Shown: in pieces, positions 16,957-25,169 of the stretch
How positions within the stretch are numbered: the first letter of the stretch is position 1
Layout of the letters: each line of letters opens with the position of its first letter
From: an uncultured Lachnospiraceae bacterium
GTDB lineage: Bacteria; Bacillota; Clostridia; Lachnospirales; Lachnospiraceae
DNA length: 64,000 nucleotides
NCBI GenBank assembly: GCA_947627245.1
Contig: CANQVH010000002.1
Coordinates: 1-64,000 of the forward strand
Direction: 5' to 3'
Notes under the pieces: generated by a model
Told to the model about the DNA's origin: nothing
The model's database searches: none
The model's input: the letters and a program-made list of their open reading frames with translations, nothing else
Position numbers and translations under genes: made by a program

Positions 16957-17990
16957 AAATATTGTTTGTGGGGTTAGGAAGCGCGGGACAGAGACATCTC
17001 AGGAACTTGTTGGGAATCTTTAAAAACGATATTACGATTGCGGCATATCGTAGCCACAAAAGCGAAAGGGTCTTTATGCCGGATATGCAGATTGCCGAAG
17101 GGGAAGTCCTTTCAGAGAAGTATTCTTTTAAGGAATATGAAAACTATGATGAGGCGTTGGAAATGCAGCCGGACATTGTTTTTATAACGAATCCGAACAG
17201 TATGCATTTGTCATATGCGCTGAAGGCAGCCCAAAAGGGATGCGATCTTTTTATCGAGAAACCCATATGTACAGAGATAGAAAGAGCAGATGAGTTAGTA
17301 AATAAGATAAGAAAAAATAATATTATTTGTCAGGTTGGATTTCAATACAGATATCATCCCTGTGTTCTCCTGATGAAAGAATATCTGGATAGCAAAAAAC
17401 TCGGGCGAGTAGTTTCTGTATATGCAGAGATAGGAGAATGTTTGACTATGATGCATAAGTACGAGGATTATCGCGAGATGACAGAATCCAGGAGTGAACT
17501 TGGCGGTGGGGTAGTGCTTAGCCAGATTCATGAATTGGATTTCTTGCAATGGCTTTTTGGAATTCCAGATAAGGTGTATAGTGTCGGAGGAAAGTTGGGT
17601 GATTTCGAAATAAATGTGGAAGATACGGCAACCACATTGTTCAGGTATTGTAAAGACGGAGTAGAGTTTGACGTTACGCTTCATCAGGATTTCTTTCAGT
17701 ATCCACCAGTTAGAAAGTGTCGAGTTATTGGAACAGAGGGAAGACTTGAGATAAATACTCTGGAGAATTGTTTCTTATATGAAGATTATGAAACGGGAAA
17801 TAGTGTGGAAGAACGGTTTGATGGGTTTGCCAGAAATGAAATGTTTATAGCAGAATTGAAAGATTTTTTGGATTGCGTGAAAACACGAAGAGAACCGGAA
17901 TGCAATGCAGTTTCAGCGCTGGCTAGCACGAGAGTTGCATTAGCGGTGAAAAAATCGTTTGCGGAAAAAAGAGAGGTTGAAGTACAATGA
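16947..17990 (+). CDS. Gfo/Idh/MocA family oxidoreductase
   Basis: A 347-residue NAD(P)-dependent dehydrogenase. FVGLGSAGQRHL at the N-terminus is the Rossmann motif, DLFIEKPICTE contains the family EKP signature, and GGGVVLSQIHELDFLQWLF holds the catalytic-domain histidine. It oxidises or reduces a sugar or sugar nucleotide. It overlaps the epimerase-like gene upstream and the SDR downstream (ATGA overlap), so three enzymes are made in a coupled series. Confidence 0.87.
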   Translation: MAIKILFVGLGSAGQRHLRNLLGIFKNDITIAAYRSHKSERVFMPDMQIAEGEVLSEKYSFKEYENYDEALEMQPDIVFITNPNSMHLSYALKAAQKGCDLFIEKPICTEIERADELVNKIRKNNIICQVGFQYRYHPCVLLMKEYLDSKKLGRVVSVYAEIGECLTMMHKYEDYREMTESRSELGGGVVLSQIHELDFLQWLFGIPDKVYSVGGKLGDFEINVEDTATTLFRYCKDGVEFDVTLHQDFFQYPPVRKCRVIGTEGRLEINTLENCFLYEDYETGNSVEERFDGFARNEMFIAELKDFLDCVKTRREPECNAVSALASTRVALAVKKSFAEKREVEVQ

Positions 17991-18859
17991 ACTACTCAAA
18001 TCAAATTGACCTGCTTTGGGATGAAGCTGCTAAAAGGTTTCTCATCAATGATAAAGTTGTCATAATCACAGGAGGTGCAGGGCTTCTGGGCCGTAAACAT
18101 GCGGAGACAGTGATTGAAGGTGGAGGAATTCCTGTCCTAATGGACATATCAGATAATGCGTTGGAAAAGGCAAAAGGTGATTTGGAAGAGCGATATAGGG
18201 GAACTTGCAGAGTAGATGGTATTGCCACAGATATTACCCAAAAGGAGGAAGTCGTGAGGGCAAGGGAATTGCTTTTAGAAAAATACCATCACATCGATGT
18301 ACTTATTAACAATGCAGCTAATAACCCTAAGATGGAAAGTGCCTCTGCGAATATGAAAGCAATTCAGTTTGAAAACTTTCCTATAGAAATATGGAACAAG
18401 GATGTCGCTGTTGGACTGACAGGCGCTTGTATTTGTGCACAAGTTTTTGGAGAAATAATGGCTAAAAACAAACGGGGGGGGGTAATTCTCAATATATCTT
18501 CAGACCTTGGCATTATTGCACCAGATCAGAGGATATACCGTAAGGAGGGTTTGCGCGAGGATGAGCAGACTGTAAAGCCTGTTACATATTCTGTAGTCAA
18601 GCATGGGCTTATTGGTCTGACAAAATATCTTGCCACTTATTATGCGGATAAAGGAATACGTGTAAACGCTTTGTGTCCTGGTGGTGTGTATAATGGACAG
18701 GATGAGGTGTTTATGGAGAAGCTGACGAGTTTGATCCCTATGGGGAGAATGGCGGAAGCGGATGAATATAAAAGTACGGTTCTGTATTTGATCTCAGATG
18801 CAAGCAGCTATATGACCGGAAGCACGGTGATTGTGGATGGAGGCAGGACATGCTGGTGA
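17987..18859 (+). CDS. Short-chain dehydrogenase/reductase with in-frame poly-G
   Basis: A 290-residue classical SDR. IITGGAGLLGRKHAE is the cofactor loop, LINNAANNPKM the second motif, ILNISSDLGI holds the catalytic serine, and YSVVKHGLIG has the Tyr-x-x-x-Lys pair. VNALCPGGVYNG and MTGSTVIVDGGRT close the fold. Nine G (18474-18482) lie just before the serine motif in KNKRGGVILNIS, in frame here. A change by one or two bases would truncate the enzyme before its active site. It probably acts on a glycan sugar intermediate with the adjacent Gfo/Idh enzyme. Confidence 0.87.
   Translation: MNYSNQIDLLWDEAAKRFLINDKVVIITGGAGLLGRKHAETVIEGGGIPVLMDISDNALEKAKGDLEERYRGTCRVDGIATDITQKEEVVRARELLLEKYHHIDVLINNAANNPKMESASANMKAIQFENFPIEIWNKDVAVGLTGACICAQVFGEIMAKNKRGGVILNISSDLGIIAPDQRIYRKEGLREDEQTVKPVTYSVVKHGLIGLTKYLATYYADKGIRVNALCPGGVYNGQDEVFMEKLTSLIPMGRMAEADEYKSTVLYLISDASSYMTGSTVIVDGGRTCW
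18474..18482 (+). repeat. Poly-G tract, 9 G (in frame, phase ON)
   Basis: Nine G in the SDR gene, immediately 5' of the catalytic serine motif. The present length keeps the frame open. Confidence 0.94.
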
Positions 18860-18907
18860 GAAATACTAAAGAATCCTGGGAGTTTATCAAAAAAGGGAGA
18901 GAATAAT

Positions 18908-19678
18908 TTGTTAAGAAGAAAACTGGTAGACTCATTGAAAAGATTAAAAGAGGATTACGGAGTATTGTCCATCAAAGCTGAATTTGAGGCGGAGGGGGCC
19001 AGAAAAGATGAACTGATTATGCTCCGGGAGTTTGTCGAGGCGGCGGGGCTGGGGCTCATTATTAAGATTGGTGGATGTGAGGCGGTCCATGACCTTGATC
19101 AGTGTAAGCTTCTCGGCGCAACAGGCGTTATGGCGCCGATGATTGAAACGGCATTTGCGATGGACAAGTTCAGAGGAGCGGTAAGCAAGGTATATGAGGA
19201 TTCGGCGAAGCCGGAACGAATCATCAATGCAGAGACGAAGACCTGCCTGCAAAATTTTGATGAAATTCTTGCGCACGGGAAGGGATTTCTGACAGGAGTG
19301 ACGGTTGGCCGGAGCGATCTGTCGGCTTCTATGGGAATTGATCGGAAGGATATTGAGTCGGAGCGAGTGTTTGAAATGACTCGTGAATTTTGTTTGAAGG
19401 CTAAGAATGCAGGGCTCGTGACAAATTTTGGCGGAAATATCGGTATGGAGTCGATCCCGTTTATTGCGAATATGCGGCCGTACATAGACAGATTCGAGAC
19501 GCGGAAAGTTGTAATTACGGCGAGCGACGACAGGGAGTTCCTGAAGGATGCAATAGTCCATGCACTTAATTTTGAATTGCTGTATCTGCGCTTTAAATCG
19601 GATTATTATATGAGTATGGCTACAGAGGACAGGAAAAGGATTGAGCGATTGACACAGCAGGTAGAAAATGTGATGTAA
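18908..19678 (+). CDS. HpcH/HpaI-type aldolase
   Basis: A 256-residue protein. GATGVMAPMIET, INAETKTCLQNFDEIL and GVTVGRSDLSASMGI match the HpcH/HpaI aldolase/citrate lyase family, metal-dependent class II pyruvate aldolases. The start is TTG 18908, after GGGAGAG at 18896-18902. It closes the sugar-acid block, so it may make or split a 2-keto-3-deoxy acid related to the nonulosonic-like product. The family is clear; the substrate is inference. Confidence 0.82.
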   Translation: MLRRKLVDSLKRLKEDYGVLSIKAEFEAEGARKDELIMLREFVEAAGLGLIIKIGGCEAVHDLDQCKLLGATGVMAPMIETAFAMDKFRGAVSKVYEDSAKPERIINAETKTCLQNFDEILAHGKGFLTGVTVGRSDLSASMGIDRKDIESERVFEMTREFCLKAKNAGLVTNFGGNIGMESIPFIANMRPYIDRFETRKVVITASDDREFLKDAIVHALNFELLYLRFKSDYYMSMATEDRKRIERLTQQVENVM

Positions 19679-19699
19679 CAAAAGGAAATTAGAAACCGC

Positions 19700-19728
19700 T
19701 TGCATTTTCAGAGTGCTTGTTCTATAAT
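19700..19728 (+). promoter_or_regulatory. Sigma-A-type promoter for the Rpn-like gene
   Basis: TTGCAT (19700-19705), a 17-base spacer and a perfect TATAAT (19723-19728). It lies 22 bases after the aldolase stop and 41 bases before the next start. Confidence 0.75.
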
Positions 19729-19768
19729 AAATGCATAGAATTCCTCTGCTAAAAGTGGAGGAAAGTGA

Positions 19769-20620
19769 ATGGAAGAAATCAAAAGAAGCAAGTTAGAAAC
19801 GCTGACAATGAAGGACAATTTCATGTTCGGGGCCGTGATGTGTGAGCCCGAGAACTGCAGGCCGTTTCTTGAAATGGCGCTGGGCTTCCCGATTGGGAAG
19901 TTGGATGTCAGTATCGAGAAGAGTCTGGTATACCATCCGGAGTACAAGGGAGTGCGTCTTGACGTCGAGGCGAGCGACGCAAACCACACCCGTTACAATG
20001 TGGAGATGCAGGTGATTCAGAAACCGTATCTGGAGCGCAGGGCACGGTACTACCACAGCCAGATTGATATGGATCTGTTGCGCAGAGGCGGTGGATACGG
20101 AAGTCTTTCGGACGCATATGTAATTTTTATCTGCGACTTTGATCCCTTTGGCTACAAAAAGTATCGGTATACGTTTCAGAATATTTGTCTGGAGGAGAAG
20201 GGCTTTGTGCTGAAGGATGGACAGACGACGATGTTTTTGAGCACCCGTGGGGAGAATCCGGAGGATGTACCGGGGAGTCTTGTCAGCTTTCTGAAATACA
20301 TAGGATTAGGTTTATCGGAGAGTACGAAGGAATCAAAGGACGGCTATGTGCGGCAGTTACAGGCTGCGGTGCGCAGGGTGAAGGCGAGCCGAGAGATGGA
20401 GGCGAAATATATGCTGTTGGAGGAGATGCTGCAGGATGAGCGGGAAGCCGGTCGTGCAGAGATTGTTCTGGAAGTGCTGGAGGATTTTTTGGGAGATCTT
20501 CCGACTGATCTGAAGAGTAAGATCCTCACTGAAAAAGATGGAGAAGTTTTAAAACGATATCTGAAGCTGGCGAGGACAGCCGCTTCACTGGATGAGTTTA
20601 TGCAAAAGATTTCTGAATAA
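19769..20620 (+). CDS. Rpn-family PD-(D/E)XK nuclease / putative transposase
   Basis: A 283-residue member of the Rpn (PDDEXK_2) family. KDNFMFGAVMCEPENCR at the start, GVRLDVEASD (Asp near residue 64) and YNVEMQV (Glu-x-Gln near 79) form the nuclease core. YYHSQIDMDLL and DAYVIFICDFDPFG follow. The C-terminal third is charged and helical. Rpn proteins in Escherichia coli promote RecA-independent recombination, and copies are numerous in gut Firmicutes. It stands alone with its own promoter, at the border between the AT-rich locus and the GC-rich chromosome. Confidence 0.83.
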   Translation: MEEIKRSKLETLTMKDNFMFGAVMCEPENCRPFLEMALGFPIGKLDVSIEKSLVYHPEYKGVRLDVEASDANHTRYNVEMQVIQKPYLERRARYYHSQIDMDLLRRGGGYGSLSDAYVIFICDFDPFGYKKYRYTFQNICLEEKGFVLKDGQTTMFLSTRGENPEDVPGSLVSFLKYIGLGLSESTKESKDGYVRQLQAAVRRVKASREMEAKYMLLEEMLQDEREAGRAEIVLEVLEDFLGDLPTDLKSKILTEKDGEVLKRYLKLARTAASLDEFMQKISE

Positions 20621-20929
20621 AATATACGAATGAGACAAGTCTGAAAATCGATAGCCGAATGTAGATTCGGTTCTGAAGGAAATCCTTTTCGATCGTTTTG
20701 ATTGGAGAAGATTTCATCTGTTATGTAACTATTAATGCCGATTCCGGTGTATTTTCAAGTTTAAGATGGCAGAGGAATTCTATAAAAACAACAGGCTACA
20801 CAAAAGATGAAAAGATAGTTGAGAGAGATTGTTTTTTTCTGGGATTTTCTATATAATAGGCTCAGCAAAGCATATAACGGGCAGACAACATGAAGGTAAA
20901 CTACAGATGACAGGCAAAGAGGGTATGCT
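20621..20929. other. Intergenic stretch with a small hairpin and a promoter
   Basis: About 309 bases without a gene. CCGAAT-GTAG-ATTCGG near 20653-20668 can form a short hairpin, without a clear U run. The last 100 bases hold the promoter of the next gene. No further conserved element is seen. Confidence 0.6.
20829..20857 (+). promoter_or_regulatory. Promoter of the RlmI-like gene
   Basis: TTGTTT (20829-20834), 17 bases, then TATAAT (20852-20857). It lies 72 bases upstream of the start codon. Confidence 0.65.
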
Positions 20930-22126
20930 ATGGGGACGGTCAGACTGAAAAAGGGAGGCGGCCGCGCATTGAAGGCGGGCGGTCCGTGGATTTATGACAA
21001 TGAGGTGGCGTACATATCCGGTGAACCGGCGGACGGAGACGTTGTGCAGGTGCAGGATTTTGACGGTTATGCGCTGGGACAGGGTTTTCTCAACCGGCAA
21101 TCGAAACTGACCGTGCGCATGATGACGCGCGATCCACATGCGGTGATCGACCGGGAATTTCTGCGCGGGCGAGTAAGGGATGCGTGGGAGTACCGGAAAC
21201 GCACGGTGGATACGGGAAGTTGCCGCGTGATTTTCGGCGAGGCGGATTTTCTGCCGGGGATTGTCGTGGACAAGTTTTCGGATGTGCTGGTGGTGCAGTC
21301 TCTGGCGCTCGGGATTGACCGTTTCAAGACGGTGATTATAGAGCTTTTGCGCGAGGCTTTGGCGGAGGACGGCATCGTGATCCGCGGTGTTTATGAGCGC
21401 TCCGACGCGAAGGTGCGAGAACAGGAAGGGCTGGAGCGCGTGAAGGGATTTCTCAGCGCCCCGTTTGATACAAAAGTAGAGATCGAGGAGAATGGCGTTC
21501 GTTACTATGTGGATGTAGCGGAAGGACAGAAGACCGGGTTTTTCCTCGATCAGAAATATAATCGCAGGGCGATCTGGAGGCTGTGTCCGGGCGCGCGTGT
21601 TCTGGACTGCTTTACGCACACCGGTTCTTTCGCCTTGAATGCGGCGAAGGCCGGAGCCGCACAGGTGATCGGCGTGGATGCTTCGGAGACCGGTGTGGCG
21701 CAGGCGAGGGAGAACGCTGCGTTGAATGGATTTGAGAATATTGCGGAGTTTCAGTGCCGGGACGTGTTTGAACTGCTTCCGGAACTTGAACAGAGAGGGG
21801 AAATGTTCGACTTGGTGATTTTGGATCCACCAGCATTCACGAAGTCGCGCAATTCCGTGAAGAACGCTGTGCGCGGCTACCGGGAGATCAATTTGCGCGC
21901 GATGAAGCTGATTCGCGACAGGGGTTATCTGGCGACATGTACGTGCTCGCATTTTATGGAGCCGGAGCTTTTTGCGGAGACAGTCGCGCAGGCGGCAAGG
22001 AGTGCGCATAAGCGATTGCGTCAGGTAGAGTTTCGCACGCAGGCGCCGGATCACCCGATCCTCTGGGGCGCGGGAGATTCGTATTATCTGAAATTTTATA
22101 TTTTTCAGATATGCAAGGAGAGATAG
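20930..22126 (+). CDS. RlmI-like class I rRNA methyltransferase with PUA domain
   Basis: A 398-residue protein. The first 70 residues form a PUA RNA-binding domain (ALKAGGPWIYDNEV), followed by an EEHEE-type linker. The Rossmann methyltransferase carries VLDCFTHTGSFALNAAKAGA for SAM binding and VILDPPAFTKS as the catalytic DPPAF motif. CTCSHFMEP follows, giving the usual C-terminal cysteine block. This matches RlmI/YccW, which methylates C5 of a cytosine in 23S rRNA. Length and order are as expected. The exact target base in this organism is inferred by family only. Confidence 0.88.
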   Translation: MGTVRLKKGGGRALKAGGPWIYDNEVAYISGEPADGDVVQVQDFDGYALGQGFLNRQSKLTVRMMTRDPHAVIDREFLRGRVRDAWEYRKRTVDTGSCRVIFGEADFLPGIVVDKFSDVLVVQSLALGIDRFKTVIIELLREALAEDGIVIRGVYERSDAKVREQEGLERVKGFLSAPFDTKVEIEENGVRYYVDVAEGQKTGFFLDQKYNRRAIWRLCPGARVLDCFTHTGSFALNAAKAGAAQVIGVDASETGVAQARENAALNGFENIAEFQCRDVFELLPELEQRGEMFDLVILDPPAFTKSRNSVKNAVRGYREINLRAMKLIRDRGYLATCTCSHFMEPELFAETVAQAARSAHKRLRQVEFRTQAPDHPILWGAGDSYYLKFYIFQICKER

Positions 22127-22210
22127 CGGCGAGCTTGGTGGAAAGAAACGGGTTTTATGGTGATAAAGGCAGGCAGGCGTATCGGTTTGCATGCGGAGGA
22201 GGGATTTCAG

Positions 22211-22984
22211 ATGAAGGAAAAACTGTACACAATACCGTTGACAGACGCGTTTCAGGCAGGGGATGAGTGTCCGTTCTGCTTTATCGAGCGAAAGCTTGAG
22301 GAGCACACACTGGATTTTGTGCTTGGGCCGGGGGCTTCCTATATGGAGGATGACATCCGGGCGGAGACGGACGCGGCCGGATTCTGCCGGACGCATTATA
22401 AGAAAATGTACGACTACGGGAATCGGCTTGGAATGGGACTGATCCTGAAAACGCACATGAAGAAGCTGAATGAGGAGCTGGAAGGGCAGATTGCAAAGTT
22501 TTCGCCTTCGCATGTCTCGTTCGTGGATCGATTGAAGAAAGGGAAAGTGCAGGACGGCGGCGGGCATAATTCGCTCGGTGCATGGGCGGCGGCGCGTGAG
22601 GAGAGCTGTTACATCTGTAATTTTTATAAAAATTCCTTCCGGCAGTATCTGAATTCGTTCTTCGATCAGTATCGGAAGGATCCGGAATTCCGCAAAATGT
22701 TTGCCGAGAGCAAAGGACTTTGCGTTCCGCATTTCGGAGCGGTGGCGGATGCTGCGGAGACCGCGCTGCCGGATAAGGAGAAGAAGGATTTTTATGATGT
22801 GCTCCTTCCGCTGATGAAGAAAAATATGGAGCGCCTCTATGATGATCTGGAATGGTTTTGCGACAAATTTGATTATCGAAACAAGGATGCGGACTGGAAG
22901 ACGTCGAAGGATGCGATTCCGCGGGGAATGCAGAAAGCGGCGGGCGGACACCCGGAGCTTCCTCCGTACACGTCAGATCGATAG
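22211..22984 (+). CDS. DUF6062 family cysteine-rich protein
   Basis: A 257-residue protein starting at ATG 22211, after GGAGGAGGG. Cysteine pairs lie in DECPFCFIE, GFCRTHYKK and ESCYICNFY, with a further CVPHFGAV. This C-x-x-C and C-x-x-H layout suggests a metal-binding protein. It resembles the uncharacterised DUF6062 family, common in Lachnospiraceae. No signal peptide is visible. It follows the rRNA methyltransferase closely and may share its transcript. Function is unknown. Confidence 0.75.
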   Translation: MKEKLYTIPLTDAFQAGDECPFCFIERKLEEHTLDFVLGPGASYMEDDIRAETDAAGFCRTHYKKMYDYGNRLGMGLILKTHMKKLNEELEGQIAKFSPSHVSFVDRLKKGKVQDGGGHNSLGAWAAAREESCYICNFYKNSFRQYLNSFFDQYRKDPEFRKMFAESKGLCVPHFGAVADAAETALPDKEKKDFYDVLLPLMKKNMERLYDDLEWFCDKFDYRNKDADWKTSKDAIPRGMQKAAGGHPELPPYTSDR

Positions 22985-23061
22985 AGGGAAAAGAGGCTTG
23001 GATCGTCGGCCGTACAATTAGACGATAAAAGAAGTTCGGATCACCGGGTTGCGCGATCAGA

Positions 23062-24168
23062 TTATAGGTGGCCGCGCGCAAACAGACGTAGAAGCGAGAC
23101 GGCATATGCGATAAGGCTTTTCTGCTCAAAGGGCGCCGCATCCGGATCTGGGCAGGAAAAAAACAGATCTTTTGATTCATAGGAGGACTTGAAAGCGGGC
23201 GAGAAGAATTCTTCCGGCTGAGGGAAGAACAGCCCGCTTTTTTTGATGTAGCAGTTGGCGGGTGTGGCGGGAACGCGATATTCTTTTTCAACGAAAGCGC
23301 CGACGCTTTTGTGAATCACCTGATCCTCCACCGGCAGATAATAGTAATCCCGGTAATTCGAAAAGAAATGGCGCAGTTCGCCCTGAAATCCGGGTATCGA
23401 AAGGACAGCCTGCGTACCAGAGGTTATCAGGGTGTAGCACGAATCGGAGCTTGGCAGAGAAAGGGCAAGATCCCGGGGCAGAGCCGATCTCAGCGTCAGA
23501 TGAATCTTCAGGGAAGCTGTTTCTTCAACTGAGACTTCTGCGGAATCGAGTTGCCCGTCGAACAGCATGGAGTACGCGCACAGTCGCAGCAGGTCTGTCA
23601 TCCCAAGCAGGTCATCATGATTGTGAAGCAAAAGCAGGTCGCAAAGAAGCGGTTCCTGCGAGGCAGCATATTTGTGAAAAAGCTCGACCATATGTTTTCC
23701 GGTCAGCCTGTCCTCGCGCGTCCAGCCGAGGAATTGTTCCAGCGTGGTCTGGTTCATGCGGGAGAGCCCGAGCGGGCGCTTCAGCGGACGGAATTTCTGG
23801 TAGAGATCCAGAGAGCGCTTGCCGTCCATAGAATCCGCAATCCCTGCACGACAAAGCAGCCGCGCGCGTTCTCGGAGAAACGGCAGATCAAAGGTTGTTC
23901 CGTTGAAATGGATCAGTGTGTCGCAGCCTGCCGCGGCATCGAAGAACGCCTGCAGGAGCAAAGGCTCATCCTCCGGACGCTGCGCAAGCCACTGTGTGAG
24001 CAGCCAGCCGTCCCCGGTCTTTTTTACGGTCCCGATCAGAAATACGATCGCGGAGGTCGGAGAAAGCCCGGTCGTCTCGATGTCAAAGAACAGGGCGCCC
24101 TCGCTGCAATAGCCGAGATAGTCTTCGTATGTATCAAAATCCGGGATCTTTTCGGTGATGGTAAGCAT
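23062..24168 (-). CDS. YprB-like ribonuclease-H-fold exonuclease
   Basis: A 368-residue protein. ALFFDIETTGLSP is the ExoI motif of a DnaQ/RNase-H-fold exonuclease, LIHFNGTTFDLPFL is the second motif, and LLLHNHDDLLGMTDL supplies the last acidic residue. This is the YprB family of Firmicutes, predicted nucleases of unknown target. GGAGG just upstream of the ATG at 24168 decides the start over the longer reading to 24237. It is transcribed divergently from the ABC exporter. Confidence 0.82.
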   Translation of the reverse strand: MLTITEKIPDFDTYEDYLGYCSEGALFFDIETTGLSPTSAIVFLIGTVKKTGDGWLLTQWLAQRPEDEPLLLQAFFDAAAGCDTLIHFNGTTFDLPFLRERARLLCRAGIADSMDGKRSLDLYQKFRPLKRPLGLSRMNQTTLEQFLGWTREDRLTGKHMVELFHKYAASQEPLLCDLLLLHNHDDLLGMTDLLRLCAYSMLFDGQLDSAEVSVEETASLKIHLTLRSALPRDLALSLPSSDSCYTLITSGTQAVLSIPGFQGELRHFFSNYRDYYYLPVEDQVIHKSVGAFVEKEYRVPATPANCYIKKSGLFFPQPEEFFSPAFKSSYESKDLFFSCPDPDAAPFEQKSLIAYAVSLLRLFARGHL

Positions 24169-24276
24169 GGGCGCCTCCGTTTCTTTTGTGCCGTTATGTC
24201 GTACAAATACTTTATCATAATCGGCTGCGAAAAACAATCACTTGACTTTTTCCGCGATTTAGTGCAACATTGTTTT

Positions 24277-24418
24277 GCAACGAGCCGTGCCAGACGGAGA
24301 CAAACACAGATGCGGGAGCTTGCTCACGGGCATCTGTGTTTTGGCGACGGCTGATAGGGCGACTGCCCACAAACCTCGAAAAAGCATTGCCTTTTTCGAG
24401 GTTTGCAAGGCTCGTTGC
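24277..24418 (+). other. 142-base cloverleaf-like inverted-repeat element
   Basis: A perfect 10-bp outer stem (GCAACGAGCC at 24277-24286 with GGCTCGTTGC at 24409-24418) encloses three hairpins. These are 12 bp (24302-24313 with 24330-24341, with a nested GAGC/GCTC), 4 bp (24357-24360 with 24365-24368) and 15 bp (24370-24384 with 24391-24405). Such nested order is unlikely by chance. It lies between divergent genes, ending 48 bases before the ABC gene. It could be a structured leader RNA or a small non-autonomous mobile element with terminal inverted repeats. It resembles no riboswitch class I recognise. Confidence 0.65.
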
Positions 24419-24465
24419 TGTTTGTAAACTGAACGCGAAGACTTCAGGGAACGGAGGTATCAAAA

Positions 24466-25155
24466 ATGCTCTTGGAATGCAATGGACTGGCAAAATACTA
24501 CGGCAGAAAGCCGGCGGTCAGGAATATCAGTCTGAAGCTTGAGACCGGCCATGTATACGGCTTGCTGGGGCCGAACGGGAGCGGCAAGACGACATGGATG
24601 AAGATGGTGTCGGGCCTTGTGAAATCGTGGAAAGGAAGCATCACATATCAAGGGCATGCGTTGAATTTCCACGACAAAGAGGAAATCGCCTACATGTCGA
24701 CGGAGCCGTTTTTTTATTCATTCATGAAGATCAAAAACGTTGGGACATATTATGCGGACTTTTTCGCGGATTTTGACCGGGAGCGTTTCGACCGGCTTCT
24801 CGACAGGATGGAGCTTGATCCGAACGACAAGGCGCGCACGCTTTCGTCCGGTATGGCGGCGAAGCTGAAGCTTGCGGCGACGCTTGCGCGGGACGCGAAG
24901 CTCTATCTGCTTGACGAGCCGTTAAATGGGATTGACTTGGTGGCGCGCGACCGGATCATGGAAACGATCGTGGAGACGAGCGCGCCGGGCAACACGATCG
25001 TGATGTCGACGCATCTTGTAGATGAGATCGAGGACACGATCGACGGAGCGATTTTTGTGAAGGAAGGCGAGATCGTGCTGGCGGGGAGCATGGAGGAGAT
25101 CCGCGCGCAGTATGACGAGCCGATTGCGGATCTTTACAGAAAGATCTATGGCTGA
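24466..25155 (+). CDS. ABC transporter ATP-binding protein
   Basis: A 229-residue ATPase. GLLGPNGSGKTTW is the Walker A motif, LSSGMAAKLKLAATLA a diverged signature, and LYLLDEPLNGID the Walker B. STHLVDEIED holds the switch histidine. The start follows ACGGAGG. It pairs with the ABC-2 permease 15 bases downstream. Such pairs usually export peptides, lantibiotics or drugs, or act in envelope stress. The substrate is not evident. The folded element just upstream may control it. Confidence 0.9.
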   Translation: MLLECNGLAKYYGRKPAVRNISLKLETGHVYGLLGPNGSGKTTWMKMVSGLVKSWKGSITYQGHALNFHDKEEIAYMSTEPFFYSFMKIKNVGTYYADFFADFDRERFDRLLDRMELDPNDKARTLSSGMAAKLKLAATLARDAKLYLLDEPLNGIDLVARDRIMETIVETSAPGNTIVMSTHLVDEIEDTIDGAIFVKEGEIVLAGSMEEIRAQYDEPIADLYRKIYG

Positions 25156-25169
25156 GAGGAGCGGGAAAG

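Noticed and set aside
20849-22951. A 700-residue minus-strand ORF
   Set aside because: It is the Arg- and His-rich shadow of the RlmI-like and DUF6062 genes on the plus strand, which have clear motifs and ribosome sites.
23262-24354. Plus-strand ORFs opposite the YprB-like gene
   Set aside because: They lack motifs and ribosome sites; the minus-strand protein has a complete exonuclease core.
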